The position numbers were made by a program, and so were the translations under genes. From NCBI GenBank assembly GCA_913055685.1, contig CAJXKC010000002.1:186001-250000 (forward strand): a DNA stretch of 64,000 nt. Reading direction: 5' to 3'. Shown one piece after another: positions 7,804 to 17,060 of the stretch. The stretch comes from an uncultured Flavobacteriales bacterium. GTDB lineage: Bacteria > Bacteroidota > Bacteroidia > Flavobacteriales > Schleiferiaceae. The stretch's first letter is position 1. Every line of letters starts with the position of its first letter. Below the pieces are notes generated by a model. The model was not told where the DNA came from and made no database searches. It saw only the letters and a program-made list of their open reading frames with translations.

Positions 7804-10035
7804 TTAATCTCGTTCAGCAAATCGCCTTTCCACCGAGCTCACTCCTTCGATCTTCCTCAATTGTTGAATAACTTTCTCTAAATGGAGTTTATCTTGTACC
7901 ACTACGGTGATTAGGCCCTCGAAAATACCATCGTCCCCAGCAATATTTATACTGCGAATATTTACATTTAAGTCATTGGAAATGATGGAGGTAACCTGGT
8001 TAACCAAACCTACAGTATCGATGCCGCGAATGACCAAAACCGAGGAGAATTCTCTTTTCTTATTACTAATCCATTTTGCTTTTAGGATGCGTCCGGCAAA
8101 ATGAGATTGAAGATAAATGCTATTGGGGCAGTTTTTATGATGGAGTTTGATTCCCTCATTCGCAGTTACAAAGCCAAAGACATCATCTCCAGGAATAGGA
8201 TTACAACACTTGGCCGGCTTGTAGTCTAACTTTTGTTCATCGCTGCCAAAAACTACAAACTGTTCATCTTTTCCTGCGGGCTTCTTCTCGTTTTGTTTGG
8301 CTTTTTCAAGATCCTTTTTAGACCGACCAATAATTCGGTTTTTGAGGTAAGAATAGAAACCTTGATTTTGATCACGCATGAAGGCCTTTAATTGCGCATT
8401 GTCAATAATGCGCATGCCAACCTTATAGTAAAGCTCGGTACTGTTTTTAAGGTTGAAGTATTTAACCATCTCTTGTAAGAGATTCTTACTTGGTTTCACC
8501 TTTATATACTTCAACTTACGTTCGAGAATCTCCTTGCCGTCTTCTGCAATCTCTCGTCTTTCGCTTTTTAAGGCCGACTTAATATTATTGCGGGCTTTTG
8601 AGCTAACCACATAGTTTAGCCAGTCTTCCTTGGGTTTCTGTTTTTGCGAGGTGATAATTTCTACTTGATCCCCACTCTTTAAGCGATAATTAAGCGGCAC
8701 CAAGCGACCATTAACCTTAGCTCCTAAAGTTTTTAATCCAATATCGGTATGAATACTGAAGCTGAAATCCAGGGGGGTAGAGCTAGAGGGGAGAATTTTT
8801 AAATCACCGCGAGGGGTGAAAATGTAAATCTCATCCGCCATTAGGTCCATCCGAAACTCATCCACGAAATCAATCGCATTTCCATCATTAGTCTCTAGAA
8901 CTTCTCGAATGCGATTAATCCAATCATCCAAGCTACTCTGGCCCGAGGAATCTTCTTTGTACTTCCAATGTGCTGCATAACCTCTCTCAGCCACTTCATC
9001 CATACGTCGAGTGCGAATTTGCACCTCTACCCAATGCCCTTCGGGACCCATTACGGTAGTATGCAGACTTTCATAACCATTAGCCTTGGGGGCGGATATC
9101 CAGTCCCTTAAGCGGTCGGTATTGGGTCGGAAGTGATCGGTTACGACGGAATAGACTTTCCAGCAATCGGCCTTTTCACGTGAGGGAGTGGATTCAACAA
9201 TAATGCGAATGGCAAATTTGTCGTAGATCTCGTCGAAAGCTACTCCCTGACTGAGCATTTTTTTACGAATGCTGTAAATACTTTTAGTTCTTTCCTTGAT
9301 GGTAAATTCAAGGTCCTCTGCTTTGAGGTACTTTTTTATAGCCTTGCTAAAATTGGAAAGGTAGCGATGCGCTTCCGACTGACTATTCTTAAGCCGAAGT
9401 ACAATATCTCGGTATACTTCGGGCTCCGTGTATTTTAAGCTGAGGTCTTCTAACTCTGTTTTAATGTTGTAGAGACCAATACGATGGGCGAGGGGAGCAT
9501 ACAGGTATAAAGTCTCCGATGCTATTTTTAACTGTTTATGCGGAGGCATGGAGTCCATGGTCCGCATATTATGCAGTCGGTCCGCCAGTTTAATTAAGAT
9601 AACGCGAATATCATCGGAGAGCGTTAGCAGCATTTTCCTGAAATTCTCTGCTTGCAGCGAAATTTCCATATCGAAGATGCCAGAAATCTTGGTGAGGCCA
9701 TCGATGATTTTGGCGATTTCCAAATCAAATAATCGCTCAATATCTTCGAGGGTGTAATCACTATCCTCTACCACATCATGAATAAGGGCACTGGCAACCG
9801 AGCGCGGCCCTAAACCTATTTCTTCCGAAACAATTCGTGCTACCTCTAGGGGATGGAATATATAGGGCTCTCCCGATTTTCTTCTTACTTCGGCATGGGC
9901 ATCTTTAGCAAGGTTAAAGGCACGCTTGATGAGGTCTTTGTCTTCATCATCCATACGGTCCTTCATACCGCGCATAAGCTTCCTAAATCGGGAGGCGATT
10001 TCCTTCTCTTCTAAAGCTAATTCCTCTTCTGTCAT
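7804..10035 (-). CDS. Bifunctional (p)ppGpp synthetase/hydrolase (RelA/SpoT)
   Basis: 743 aa, the standard long RSH layout. The N-terminal HD hydrolase domain has H61 (HPLEVARI) and the intact HD pair at 86-87 in ALIHDVVED. The synthetase domain follows, with [13 protein letters not shown] and [17 protein letters not shown]. Then come a TGS domain ([14 protein letters not shown], ending in VEIITS), a conserved-cysteine region ([17 protein letters not shown]) and a C-terminal ACT domain ([20 protein letters not shown]). Because the HD motif is intact it should both make and destroy the alarmone. It heads the run down to 2726. A degenerate promoter box (TAACTTCG) lies about 25 bases upstream. 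Confidence 0.95.
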   Translation of the reverse strand: MTEEELALEEKEIASRFRKLMRGMKDRMDDEDKDLIKRAFNLAKDAHAEVRRKSGEPYIFHPLEVARIVSEEIGLGPRSVASALIHDVVEDSDYTLEDIERLFDLEIAKIIDGLTKISGIFDMEISLQAENFRKMLLTLSDDIRVILIKLADRLHNMRTMDSMPPHKQLKIASETLYLYAPLAHRIGLYNIKTELEDLSLKYTEPEVYRDIVLRLKNSQSEAHRYLSNFSKAIKKYLKAEDLEFTIKERTKSIYSIRKKMLSQGVAFDEIYDKFAIRIIVESTPSREKADCWKVYSVVTDHFRPNTDRLRDWISAPKANGYESLHTTVMGPEGHWVEVQIRTRRMDEVAERGYAAHWKYKEDSSGQSSLDDWINRIREVLETNDGNAIDFVDEFRMDLMADEIYIFTPRGDLKILPSSSTPLDFSFSIHTDIGLKTLGAKVNGRLVPLNYRLKSGDQVEIITSQKQKPKEDWLNYVVSSKARNNIKSALKSERREIAEDGKEILERKLKYIKVKPSKNLLQEMVKYFNLKNSTELYYKVGMRIIDNAQLKAFMRDQNQGFYSYLKNRIIGRSKKDLEKAKQNEKKPAGKDEQFVVFGSDEQKLDYKPAKCCNPIPGDDVFGFVTANEGIKLHHKNCPNSIYLQSHFAGRILKAKWISNKKREFSSVLVIRGIDTVGLVNQVTSIISNDLNVNIRSINIAGDDGIFEGLITVVVQDKLHLEKVIQQLRKIEGVSSVERRFAERD

Positions 10036-10132
10036 CTCTTTTGCTGAAGAGTCGAAGTTAGTAATTATTGTGCTCTAAAAAAGTGACTTTGGAAATTTGA
10101 AAAAGTGCTGATTTTTGGAGATTTAGTGCTAA

Positions 10133-10387
10133 TTAACCGATGTTTCTCTGATTCTTGCTTTTAAATCTGTGCACCGAATCGTCTCTTTTTTGACGGTGTT
10201 TGGTAGACCTCCCTTGCACTCGTTTCCGCCACATTTTGAAACTACTTTCTTTCATATGCTTTCGCATCAGCTTTATGACTTCTGCTTCAGGAACTCCAAA
10301 TTGAGATTCTATGGCGTCAAAAGGGGTGCGGTCCTCCCAAGCCATCTCAATGATACGGTCTAAATCTCGCTCGGTTAAGTTTTTCAT
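10133..10387 (-). CDS. DUF2805 (TIGR03643-type) small basic protein
   Basis: 84 aa from the ATG at 10387 (MKNLTERDLDRIIEMAWEDR); a longer frame exists to 10408 but lacks a better start. The helix-turn-helix-like segment RTPFDAIESQFGVPEAEVIK and the SSFKMWRKRVQGR block identify the family, which is widespread in Bacteroidota and often found near DNA repair or photolyase genes. The C-terminus is very basic (RSTKHRQKR), hinting at nucleic-acid binding. Function unknown. It diverges from the gene at 10438. Confidence 0.8.
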   Translation of the reverse strand: MKNLTERDLDRIIEMAWEDRTPFDAIESQFGVPEAEVIKLMRKHMKESSFKMWRKRVQGRSTKHRQKRDDSVHRFKSKNQRNIG

Positions 10388-10402
10388 ATTTCTATTAACC
10401 CA

Positions 10403-10433
10403 TTGCAAATACTAAAGTTTAAGCAGAAATTTG
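10403..10433 (+). promoter_or_regulatory. Promoter of the 10438 gene, predicting a leaderless mRNA
   Basis: TTG at 10403-10405, a 20-base spacer, then GAAATTTG at 10426-10433 (one mismatch to TAnnTTTG). The box ends 4 bases before the ATG at 10438, so transcription should begin at or within a base or two of the start codon. Confidence 0.5.
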
Positions 10434-10437
10434 CAGC

Positions 10438-10836
10438 ATGTTAAAAGACTTTGAAATTCAATCTACAGAGGGTATTGAAATTGCCATTGGGAAAACGCCA
10501 GATGAAAAAGGCGAAAGCACTTTTTTTCTTTACATCATCAATGAAAACCAATTCGCACTGCAAAACGTACTTATATTAACTGAAGCGCATGAAAATGAAG
10601 ACGGTAGTGGGAGAAAGACTTCGAAACTCCGTCATTTTAGAGAAGAGCTGGAAGCGAAGAGCCACGAAAAAATAGAAATAGTAGACCCTTCAGTTTTTGG
10701 CTTCTACAACCGTATTTGGTTGTCCTATTATGTGGATGGGACCATGCGTGATCGCCGCTTTATAATACGACCTTTCAAAGAATATGAATTGGAAGATATT
10801 GAGGCGATAGGTTTAAAAGGTAAAATAGCAGAATGA
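10438..10836 (+). CDS. Conserved hypothetical cytosolic protein
   Basis: 132 aa, no signal peptide or membrane segment. It is a compact alpha/beta-looking protein with alternating strands (ESTFFLYIINENQFALQNVL, RIWLSYYVDGTMRDRRFIIR) and an acidic C-terminus. I recognise no catalytic motif and do not name a function. It overlaps the lipoprotein gene at 10833 by 4 bases, so the two are probably translated together. Confidence 0.75.
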   Translation: MLKDFEIQSTEGIEIAIGKTPDEKGESTFFLYIINENQFALQNVLILTEAHENEDGSGRKTSKLRHFREELEAKSHEKIEIVDPSVFGFYNRIWLSYYVDGTMRDRRFIIRPFKEYELEDIEAIGLKGKIAE

Positions 10837-11357
10837 AAAATACCCTCCTATTTTTTATGGCCCTTTTGGCTCTAGGAGCTTGTTCAAAAAAGGATTTAGG
10901 CATTAGCTTTCGAATGAACTACGAAGAAGAAGTGGTGATTCCATCATCGGTTGGAATAAACCTACCTTTTACTATTCAGAGTCCGCCTATAACCACTAAC
11001 AGCGAAAGCAAGTTCAGCAATAACAATACCTCTGCAAATAGAGTGAGTAGTATTCGCTTAGAGGAAATGCAATTGATCCTGGATGAACCCTCAGAAGCAG
11101 ATTTTAGCTTTTTGGAATCCATTTACATCCTAATTAGTGCCCAAGGTTTACCCGACGACACCATCGCTTGGCAAGACCCCGTCACTAGCAATGCCAGTGT
11201 TTTAAACCTGACGACCACAGAGCTTAACTTAAAACCCTATTTGGTTAAGGATGAATTCAGTTTAAAAACAATTACACTTACCGACGAGTTTATTAGCGAG
11301 GATCATCGCATTACCATTAAAAGTGGTTTTCGCGTAGAGGCAGAGATTTTTAATTAA
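10833..11357 (+). CDS. Hypothetical lipoprotein
   Basis: 174 aa with a lipoprotein signal (MKNTLLFFMALLALGACSKK; lipid-modified cysteine at 17). The mature part is beta-rich with Ser/Asn/Thr-rich linkers (TNSESKFSNNNTSANRV) and resembles Bacteroidota surface or periplasmic lipoproteins of unknown role. It is cotranslated with the preceding gene and followed by the histidine-operon promoter. Confidence 0.75.
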   Translation: MKNTLLFFMALLALGACSKKDLGISFRMNYEEEVVIPSSVGINLPFTIQSPPITTNSESKFSNNNTSANRVSSIRLEEMQLILDEPSEADFSFLESIYILISAQGLPDDTIAWQDPVTSNASVLNLTTTELNLKPYLVKDEFSLKTITLTDEFISEDHRITIKSGFRVEAEIFN

Positions 11358-11360
11358 AAT

Positions 11361-11391
11361 TTGGAAAGTATTTTTTTGCGTAGTTATTTTG
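11361..11391 (+). promoter_or_regulatory. Promoter of the histidine operon
   Basis: TTG at 11361-11363, a 20-base spacer and TTATTTTG at 11384-11391 (one mismatch to TAnnTTTG). The predicted start of transcription falls within a few bases of the leader-peptide ATG at 11397, so the leader mRNA would have almost no 5' untranslated region. Confidence 0.6.
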
Positions 11392-11396
11392 AGCCC

Positions 11397-11453
11397 ATGT
11401 TCAAGCAGAAAAACCATCATCATCATTTTTCCACCGTCCACCATCACCGGTAG
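11397..11453 (+). CDS. hisL: Histidine operon leader peptide
   Basis: 18-codon open frame, MFKQKNHHHHFSTVHHHR then TAG, with 7 histidine codons in two runs (codons 7-10 and 15-17). It sits between a promoter and a terminator just ahead of hisG, the arrangement of classical attenuation leaders in enteric bacteria. When histidyl-tRNA is scarce the ribosome should stall in the CAT/CAC runs and let the downstream antiterminator form. Too short for automatic gene calling. The composition and position make chance very unlikely. Confidence 0.9.
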   Translation: MFKQKNHHHHFSTVHHHR

Positions 11454-11454
11454 A

Positions 11455-11493
11455 GGAATGCTTTGATGTATCTAATATTCATGAAGCCCATCC
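11455..11493 (+). promoter_or_regulatory. Candidate antiterminator of the histidine attenuator
   Basis: I can pair GGA-TG-CTTTG (11455-11465, one A bulged) with TGAAG-CA-TCC (11482-11493), which takes up the left arm of the terminator stem. The two structures are mutually exclusive, as attenuation needs. The pairing includes two G-U pairs and an internal loop, so it is a proposal made by eye. Confidence 0.5.
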
Positions 11494-11514
11494 AACCGGA
11501 TGGGCTTTTTTTTT
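11484..11514 (+). terminator. Attenuator terminator hairpin upstream of hisG
   Basis: Perfect 10-base stem AAGCCCATCC (11484-11493) / GGATGGGCTT (11498-11507), AACC loop, followed by a run of nine T. It lies 31 bases after the leader-peptide stop and 22 bases before hisG. Confidence 0.92.
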
Positions 11515-11536
11515 GCTCTAATTCCAAAAACCAAAA

Positions 11537-12394
11537 ATGAAATCACTAACTATTGCTCTGCAAAAGGGCGGCCGATTAAATGAAGAATCACTCAAACTTT
11601 TAAGGGACTGCGGTATCCGATTAAGCGTCGGTAGTCGAAAGCTAAAAAGTGAAGCCCAAAACTTTCCCCTTGAAATACTCTACCTCAGGGATGATGACAT
11701 TCCCCAATATGTAGAAGATGGAATTGCTGATGCGGGAATTCTTGGTTTGGATGTGATACGCGAAACCAAGAAAAATGTGAAGGAGGAGCTCGCTTTAGGT
11801 TTTTCCACTTGCCGCCTCTCTATAGCATTGGCAAAAGGCGACAATTACCAAGGAATATCCAGTTTGGAAGGAAAAACCATCGCCACTAGCTTCCCAAATT
11901 TATTGCGGGATTTCCTTGAGGCCAAGGGAGTTTCTGCAAATATTGAATACCTCAGCGGAAGTGTGGAGATTGCCCCGGGCATTGGTCTAGCGCAGGCCAT
12001 TTGCGATATAGTTTCCACCGGAAGTACATTGGTTATGAATGGCTTAAAAGAGGTGGAGGAAGTGCTTTATTCTGAAGCCACTTTAATAAGCAGGCCGGAC
12101 TTAAACCCTGAGCAGCAGTCGATTCTCGATAAACTGAAGTTTCGAATAGAAGCGGTTCGGCGCGCTAAAACCGGTAAGTATATTACTCTAAATGCACCGA
12201 ATAGTGCACTGGATGAAATACGCCAAATTTTACCGGGTTTAAAGAGTCCCACCATTATTCCCTTGGCCGATGACGATTGGTCGGCGGTACATACCGTAGT
12301 GGCCGAAAAAGACTTTTGGGACCGGATTGATCGTCTGAAAGACGCTGGGGCGGAAGGGATTTTAGTCTTACCGATTGAAAAGACCATATTATGA
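11537..12394 (+). CDS. hisG: ATP phosphoribosyltransferase, long form
   Basis: 285 aa. It catalyses the first, committed step of histidine synthesis (ATP + PRPP). The catalytic half has LTIALQKGGRL at the start, GIADAGILGLDV, and the PRPP-binding ICDIVSTGSTL. Residues about 215-285 form the ACT-like regulatory domain of the long form (IIPLADDDWSAVHTVV), so feedback by histidine without HisZ is expected. First structural gene after the attenuator; overlaps hisD by 4 bases. Confidence 0.97.
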   Translation: MKSLTIALQKGGRLNEESLKLLRDCGIRLSVGSRKLKSEAQNFPLEILYLRDDDIPQYVEDGIADAGILGLDVIRETKKNVKEELALGFSTCRLSIALAKGDNYQGISSLEGKTIATSFPNLLRDFLEAKGVSANIEYLSGSVEIAPGIGLAQAICDIVSTGSTLVMNGLKEVEEVLYSEATLISRPDLNPEQQSILDKLKFRIEAVRRAKTGKYITLNAPNSALDEIRQILPGLKSPTIIPLADDDWSAVHTVVAEKDFWDRIDRLKDAGAEGILVLPIEKTIL

Positions 12395-13674
12395 AAAGGC
12401 TTATCATTCCAGAACAAGCAGCATACCGACAAATCCGAAAGAGAAATGCGGTAGCCGATGCCGACCTCCAATTTGCGGTCGTAGAGATTATGGAGGCGGT
12501 AGCAAAGCAAGGTGATGAGGCTCTACGCTTTTACAATGAAAGGTTCGATGACTATATCGGAGACTTAAAGTTAGATCCAAAGCAAATAGATGAGGCTGAA
12601 GCTTTGATAGAAGAGAAGCTGAAAGAAGCTATCGACCGAGCCTATTTAAATATTTACAAATACCACAAAGCGCAAGAGCGAGCAGTAGAAAGAATCACTA
12701 CCTCTAAGGGGATTGAATGTTGGCGGGAAGCTCGGGCGATAGAAGCAGTAGGCTTATATGTGCCAGGCGGAACAGCCCCTCTATTTTCGACCGTTTTAAT
12801 GTTAGGCATACCTTCTCAAATTGCAGGTAATCCCAAGCGTGTTTTATGCAGTCCGGCAGGCAAGGACGGAGAAATACATCCTGCCATACTTTATGCGGCT
12901 AAAAAATGCGGAATTCGAGAGATTTTTAAAGTTGGCGGGGCGCAAGCGATTGCAGCGCTTAGTTTCGGAACCGAAAGCATACCAAAAGTGGATAAGGTTT
13001 TTGGTCCGGGGAATTCTTACGTTACCGAAGCCAAGCGACAGGCATTGGCCTACGGTCTAGCTATTGATATGCCCGCCGGACCCAGTGAAGTCTTGGTTAT
13101 TGCCGATGAAAAGGCCGAGGCCAGGGTGGTGGCGGCCGATTTACTTTCTCAGGCCGAACATGGTCCCGATTCTCAGGTAATTCTTATCAGCAACAGCGAA
13201 AACTTTTTGGATGAAGTGGATGGGGAATTAAGGTCTCTTTTACGCAATTTACCGCGCTCGGCATTTGCCCTATCAGCCCTCCAGCAAAGTTATTCCATTT
13301 ACTTCCCAAACCTAGAGCAGGCTTTCGAGTGCAGTAATTTCTATGCTCCCGAGCATTTAATATTAAATCTTGATAATGCCGAAAAATGGATCTCTAAGGT
13401 TAAAAGGGCCGGTTCCGTTTTCTTAGGTCCTTTTGCGGCCGAAAGCATGGGAGATTACGCTTCAGGTACCAATCATACTCTACCTACTGCAGCCTTCGCT
13501 CGAAATTACTCGGGACTTAGTTTGGAAAGTTTTCAGACCCAAATAAGCTTTCAAAATATCAATAAAGAGGGCTTAGCAGACTTGGGACCTTCGGTTAGCC
13601 TAATGGCGCGGGCCGAAGGTTTAGAAGCGCATGCCTTAGCGGTAGAGATCCGGTTAAAAAATGAGCGAATATGA
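12391..13674 (+). CDS. hisD: Histidinol dehydrogenase
   Basis: 427 aa, usual length. Oxidises L-histidinol to histidine in two NAD-dependent steps. Conserved segments include GLYVPGGTAPL, the GPGNSYVTEAKR nucleotide-binding region, DMPAGPSEVLVIAD, the zinc-site QAEHGPDSQ with Gln and His ligands, and FYAPEHLIL with the catalytic Glu-His. ATGA overlaps with both hisG and hisC indicate coupled translation. Confidence 0.97.
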   Translation: MKRLIIPEQAAYRQIRKRNAVADADLQFAVVEIMEAVAKQGDEALRFYNERFDDYIGDLKLDPKQIDEAEALIEEKLKEAIDRAYLNIYKYHKAQERAVERITTSKGIECWREARAIEAVGLYVPGGTAPLFSTVLMLGIPSQIAGNPKRVLCSPAGKDGEIHPAILYAAKKCGIREIFKVGGAQAIAALSFGTESIPKVDKVFGPGNSYVTEAKRQALAYGLAIDMPAGPSEVLVIADEKAEARVVAADLLSQAEHGPDSQVILISNSENFLDEVDGELRSLLRNLPRSAFALSALQQSYSIYFPNLEQAFECSNFYAPEHLILNLDNAEKWISKVKRAGSVFLGPFAAESMGDYASGTNHTLPTAAFARNYSGLSLESFQTQISFQNINKEGLADLGPSVSLMARAEGLEAHALAVEIRLKNERI

Positions 13675-14702
13675 GTTTCAATCTAGAAAAATTAATCCGA
13701 CCCAATATTGCCACTATGAATGCGTACAGCTCGGCAAGAAAGGAGTTTGAAGGCGCGGCAAGTATCTTTTTAGACGCTAATGAAAGTCCTTTTGACAATG
13801 GTATAAATCGCTATCCCCCTAGTGATCCCCTTCCTATTCGAAAGGCCCTAGCGGAGGAGAAAGGGCTCTCTCCCCTACAAATAGCATTAGGTAATGGCAG
13901 TGATGAGATTATTGACCTTTTAATGCGTGCCTTTGCTCGGCCCGGTACCGATAAGGTTGCCAGCTTAGAACCTAGTTATGGCATGTACCCCATAACAGCA
14001 GCGCTTAATGATTTAAGCTATGTTGGCGTAAAGAGTGGTGCTGATTTTAATTTAAATCAGGCTCAGCTCAAGGAGTTTTTAAAGATTGAAAACTTAAGCT
14101 TGATTTTTCTTTGTAGTCCTAATAATCCTACTGGGAATAACTTGGACCGCGGGGCAATAGAATTGCTATTGAATAAATTTTCGGGTTTAGTAATCGTAGA
14201 TGAAGCCTATATAGACTTCTGTCCGGAAAAGTCCTTAATAGACTGGTTGGATCAATACCCTAATCTGGTAATAATCCAAACTTTTAGCAAGGCGAGGGGG
14301 GCGGCTGGAATTCGAATGGGGATGATGTATGCTTCCCAGGAGATTGTGGCCATTATTCAAAAAATAAAACCTCCCTATAATCTGAGTAGTCTGAGTCAGG
14401 CTGAAGCACTAAAGCTTCTAGCTTCAAACGCTTGGAAGGCGAAACGCCAACAAATCATCGCGGAAAGGGAACGATTAAGCAAGACTTTAACTGAATTAGA
14501 ATATGTGGAGCAGGTTTTTCCTTCCGAAGCCAATTTCGTTCTGTTTACCAGTTCTAAAGCATCGCAATTGTTTCAGTATTTGAAAAGCTTAGGAATAATA
14601 ATTCGAGATCGACAAAATCAAATAGACCAGGCCTTGCGGATAAGCATAGGTTCTCCTTTACAGATGGATCAACTTATTAAGGCCTTAAAAGAATTTGCAT
14701 GA
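13671..14702 (+). CDS. hisC: Histidinol-phosphate aminotransferase
   Basis: 343 aa class I/II PLP aminotransferase converting imidazole-acetol phosphate to histidinol phosphate. It shows DANESPFDNG near the N-terminus, LGNGSDEIIDLL, the SPNNPTGN motif, VIVDEAYIDF with the PLP-contacting Asp, and the Schiff-base lysine in TFSKARGAAGIRMG. Overlaps both neighbours by 4 bases within the operon. Confidence 0.96.
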   Translation: MSFNLEKLIRPNIATMNAYSSARKEFEGAASIFLDANESPFDNGINRYPPSDPLPIRKALAEEKGLSPLQIALGNGSDEIIDLLMRAFARPGTDKVASLEPSYGMYPITAALNDLSYVGVKSGADFNLNQAQLKEFLKIENLSLIFLCSPNNPTGNNLDRGAIELLLNKFSGLVIVDEAYIDFCPEKSLIDWLDQYPNLVIIQTFSKARGAAGIRMGMMYASQEIVAIIQKIKPPYNLSSLSQAEALKLLASNAWKAKRQQIIAERERLSKTLTELEYVEQVFPSEANFVLFTSSKASQLFQYLKSLGIIIRDRQNQIDQALRISIGSPLQMDQLIKALKEFA

Positions 14703-15784
14703 AAAAAGTACTCTTTATAGATCGTGATGGAACGATTATAATAGAACCAGAAGATTTTCAGATAGATAGCTTTGAAAAGCTAAAGTTCTATCCGGGCGCG
14801 ATTTCAGCTTTGATGACATTGGCCAGACGCGGGGAATACGAGTTGGTAATGGTTTCAAATCAGGATGGTTTAGGAACCGCATCATTCCCTGAAGAAGATT
14901 TCTGGCCGGTCCAAAACTTCATAATCGAGACCTTAAAAAGCGAAGGGGTTAATTTTAGTGAGATTTTAATTGACCCCAGTTTGCCGGAAGAGAATTCACC
15001 CAATCGCAAGCCTGGCATAGGAATGCTAAAGCACTATTTAAAAGGAGATTACGATTTGGCGAATAGTTTTGTGTTGGGAGACCGTAAAAGTGATGTAGAG
15101 CTGGCTAGAAATTTAGGGGCTAAAGCTATTTACCTAGGAGACGAGAAGGTAAACGCCGATCTACAAAGCAAGAACTGGACTGAGATTGTCTCTTTTCTGC
15201 TAAACAATGATCGACGGGTCAGAATACAAAGACTTACTAATGAAACCCAGATTGACCTTTATCTAAATCTAGATGGTACTGGTTCTGCAGAAGTATCTAC
15301 CGGCATTGCATTTTTTGACCATATGTTGGATCAAATTGCTCGCCATGGCTCCATCGACCTAAAAATAAACTGCCAAGGTGACCTTGAAGTGGATGAGCAT
15401 CATAGCATTGAAGATGTAGGATTGGCACTAGGAGAGGCTTTCCGTAAAGCGCTGGCATCCAAAAAGGGTCTTGAACGCTACGCCTTTGTTCTACCGATGG
15501 ATGAGGCTCAGGCCCTAGTAGCAATTGACTTTGGAGGAAGACCATATTTTAGATGGGAGGCCGATTTTAAAAGAGAGTATGTGGGCAAAATGCCAACCGA
15601 AATGTTTTCCCACTTTTTTAAGTCATTTAGCGATACAGCGGCTTGCACGCTGCACATTAAGGCCGATGGCGTTAATGAACACCATAAGATCGAAGCCATT
15701 TTTAAGGGATTTGCTAGAGTTTTGGCGCAAGCCAGCCAAAGAAATGCAAGTGGAAAAATACCATCAACCAAAGGAAGCTTATGA
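14699..15784 (+). CDS. hisB: Bifunctional histidinol-phosphatase / imidazoleglycerol-phosphate dehydratase
   Basis: 361 aa fusion. Residues 1-165 are a HAD phosphatase (nucleophile motif DRDGT at 7-11, SNQDGLGT, and LGDRKSDVELA). Residues 175-361 are the dehydratase, with manganese-binding HHSIEDVG and FFDHMLDQIARHG near the start and EHHKIEAIFKGFARVL near the end. In E. coli the phosphatase half has a zinc loop with Cys-His-Cys-Cys before RKP. Here the same stretch reads LIDPSLPEENSPNRKP, with no cysteine or histidine, so the structural zinc is lost. Start overlaps hisC by 4 bases. Confidence 0.96.
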   Translation: MKKVLFIDRDGTIIIEPEDFQIDSFEKLKFYPGAISALMTLARRGEYELVMVSNQDGLGTASFPEEDFWPVQNFIIETLKSEGVNFSEILIDPSLPEENSPNRKPGIGMLKHYLKGDYDLANSFVLGDRKSDVELARNLGAKAIYLGDEKVNADLQSKNWTEIVSFLLNNDRRVRIQRLTNETQIDLYLNLDGTGSAEVSTGIAFFDHMLDQIARHGSIDLKINCQGDLEVDEHHSIEDVGLALGEAFRKALASKKGLERYAFVLPMDEAQALVAIDFGGRPYFRWEADFKREYVGKMPTEMFSHFFKSFSDTAACTLHIKADGVNEHHKIEAIFKGFARVLAQASQRNASGKIPSTKGSL

Positions 15785-16359
15785 TTGCCGTGGTAGATTA
15801 TAATGCGGGCAATACTCGCTCATTGATGAATAGACTGCAAGATTTAGGCATTAAAGCCACATTGACTAAGGATGCTGATGTAATTGCCCAAGCTTCAAAG
15901 GTTATTTTCCCGGGAGTAGGAGCAGCAAAAGCAGCTATGTCTAGCCTGCAGGCAGCCGACCTAGAAGACTGCTTAAAGAGCTATAAAAAGCCGTTTTTAG
16001 GAATCTGTCTAGGTATGCAGCTCATGGGTGAACACAGCGAAGAAGGCGATCAAAGCCTATTAGGGCTACTAGATTTCGAAGTGCAGGAATTTAAAGGGGT
16101 ACCCAAAGTTCCTCATATGGGGTGGAACTCTATCTTTAATTTAAAAGGTCCTCTCTACAGAGGCTTAGCCGAAAAGGCAGACCTATATTTTGTGCACTCC
16201 TATTATGTTCCGCTAAGTGATTTTAGTTCTGCTGGCTGTAACTATGGAATAGACTTTAGCGCTGGCCTGGAAAGAGATAATTTCTTCGGTTGTCAGTTTC
16301 ACCCCGAGAAAAGTGGACCGGCCGGTAGTTTAATTCTGAAAAACTTTGCGGCGCTATGA
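15781..16359 (+). CDS. hisH: Imidazole glycerol phosphate synthase, glutaminase subunit
   Basis: 192 aa class I glutamine amidotransferase. The catalytic cysteine is C76 in FLGICLGMQ, and the His-Glu pair is in CQFHPEKSG near residue 180. It supplies ammonia to HisF for ring closure. Other family marks are IFPGVGAAKAAM and VPHMGWNS. ATGA overlap with hisB and with hisA. Confidence 0.97.
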   Translation: MIAVVDYNAGNTRSLMNRLQDLGIKATLTKDADVIAQASKVIFPGVGAAKAAMSSLQAADLEDCLKSYKKPFLGICLGMQLMGEHSEEGDQSLLGLLDFEVQEFKGVPKVPHMGWNSIFNLKGPLYRGLAEKADLYFVHSYYVPLSDFSSAGCNYGIDFSAGLERDNFFGCQFHPEKSGPAGSLILKNFAAL

Positions 16360-17060
16360 TTCGAATAATACCAGCTATAGATATCATTGGGGGAGAAGCG
16401 ATTCGTTTGCAGCAAGGCGACTTTAATAGACAAAGTCGGATTGCAGAATCACTTCCTAATTTGGTTACCGCTGTGAAAAATGCCGGTTTAAAGGATTTGC
16501 ACTTAGTTAACCTTTCTGCCGCTAAGGAAGGTCGGCTAAGAGATTTGGATTTAATCGCCGAAATAGCCTCTAGTGGATTAAAGGTAGATTACGGTGGCGG
16601 CATCCGCAGCATAGAAGATGTAGAGCTGCTCTTTGATTTGGGAATTGCGGAAGTTAATGTGGGTTCAATGATTCTCAAAGAGCCCCAAGTGTTTGAAAGC
16701 ATCTTGAAGAAATATCCAAACCGCCTAATTGCGTCCCTGGATGTTAAGAACGAAAAGATAGCGGTAAATGCTTGGCAGGAGCAAAGTGAAATAAGCATTT
16801 ACCTACTACTGGAAAAATACCGCGCTTTAGGTTTAAAAAAGGTTTGTGTTACCGATATCGCAAAAGATGGGATGATGGCAGGCCCCTCGCTAGATCTTTA
16901 CCAGAGCCTATTAAATGCTTTTCCAGATTTGGAGCTTGTTGCCTCTGGCGGGGTCCGTAATAGGCAAGATGTTTTGGCCTTGAATGACATTGGTTGTGAG
17001 TCGGTAGTCATAGGGAAGGCCTGGTTAAGTGGTGCAATTCAACTGAAGGATTTATGCTGA
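16356..17060 (+). CDS. hisA: ProFAR isomerase (phosphoribosylformimino-AICAR-phosphate isomerase)
   Basis: 234 aa TIM barrel doing the Amadori isomerisation ProFAR to PRFAR. Catalytic aspartates are expected at D9 (IPAIDIIGG) and in IASLDVKNE. Phosphate-binding VDYGGGIRS and ASGGVRN loops are present. It shows the half-barrel repeat it shares with hisF. Overlaps hisH by 4 bases and hisF by 7. Confidence 0.96.
   Translation: MIRIIPAIDIIGGEAIRLQQGDFNRQSRIAESLPNLVTAVKNAGLKDLHLVNLSAAKEGRLRDLDLIAEIASSGLKVDYGGGIRSIEDVELLFDLGIAEVNVGSMILKEPQVFESILKKYPNRLIASLDVKNEKIAVNAWQEQSEISIYLLLEKYRALGLKKVCVTDIAKDGMMAGPSLDLYQSLLNAFPDLELVASGGVRNRQDVLALNDIGCESVVIGKAWLSGAIQLKDLC

Noticed and set aside
11262-11447. 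Minus-strand frame covering the his leader
   Set aside because: It is antisense to the lipoprotein end and the His codon runs; no family resemblance, and the sense leader explains the sequence.
15508-15803. Out-of-frame open frames within hisB
   Set aside because: They overlap the conserved dehydratase domain, which accounts fully for the coding signal.
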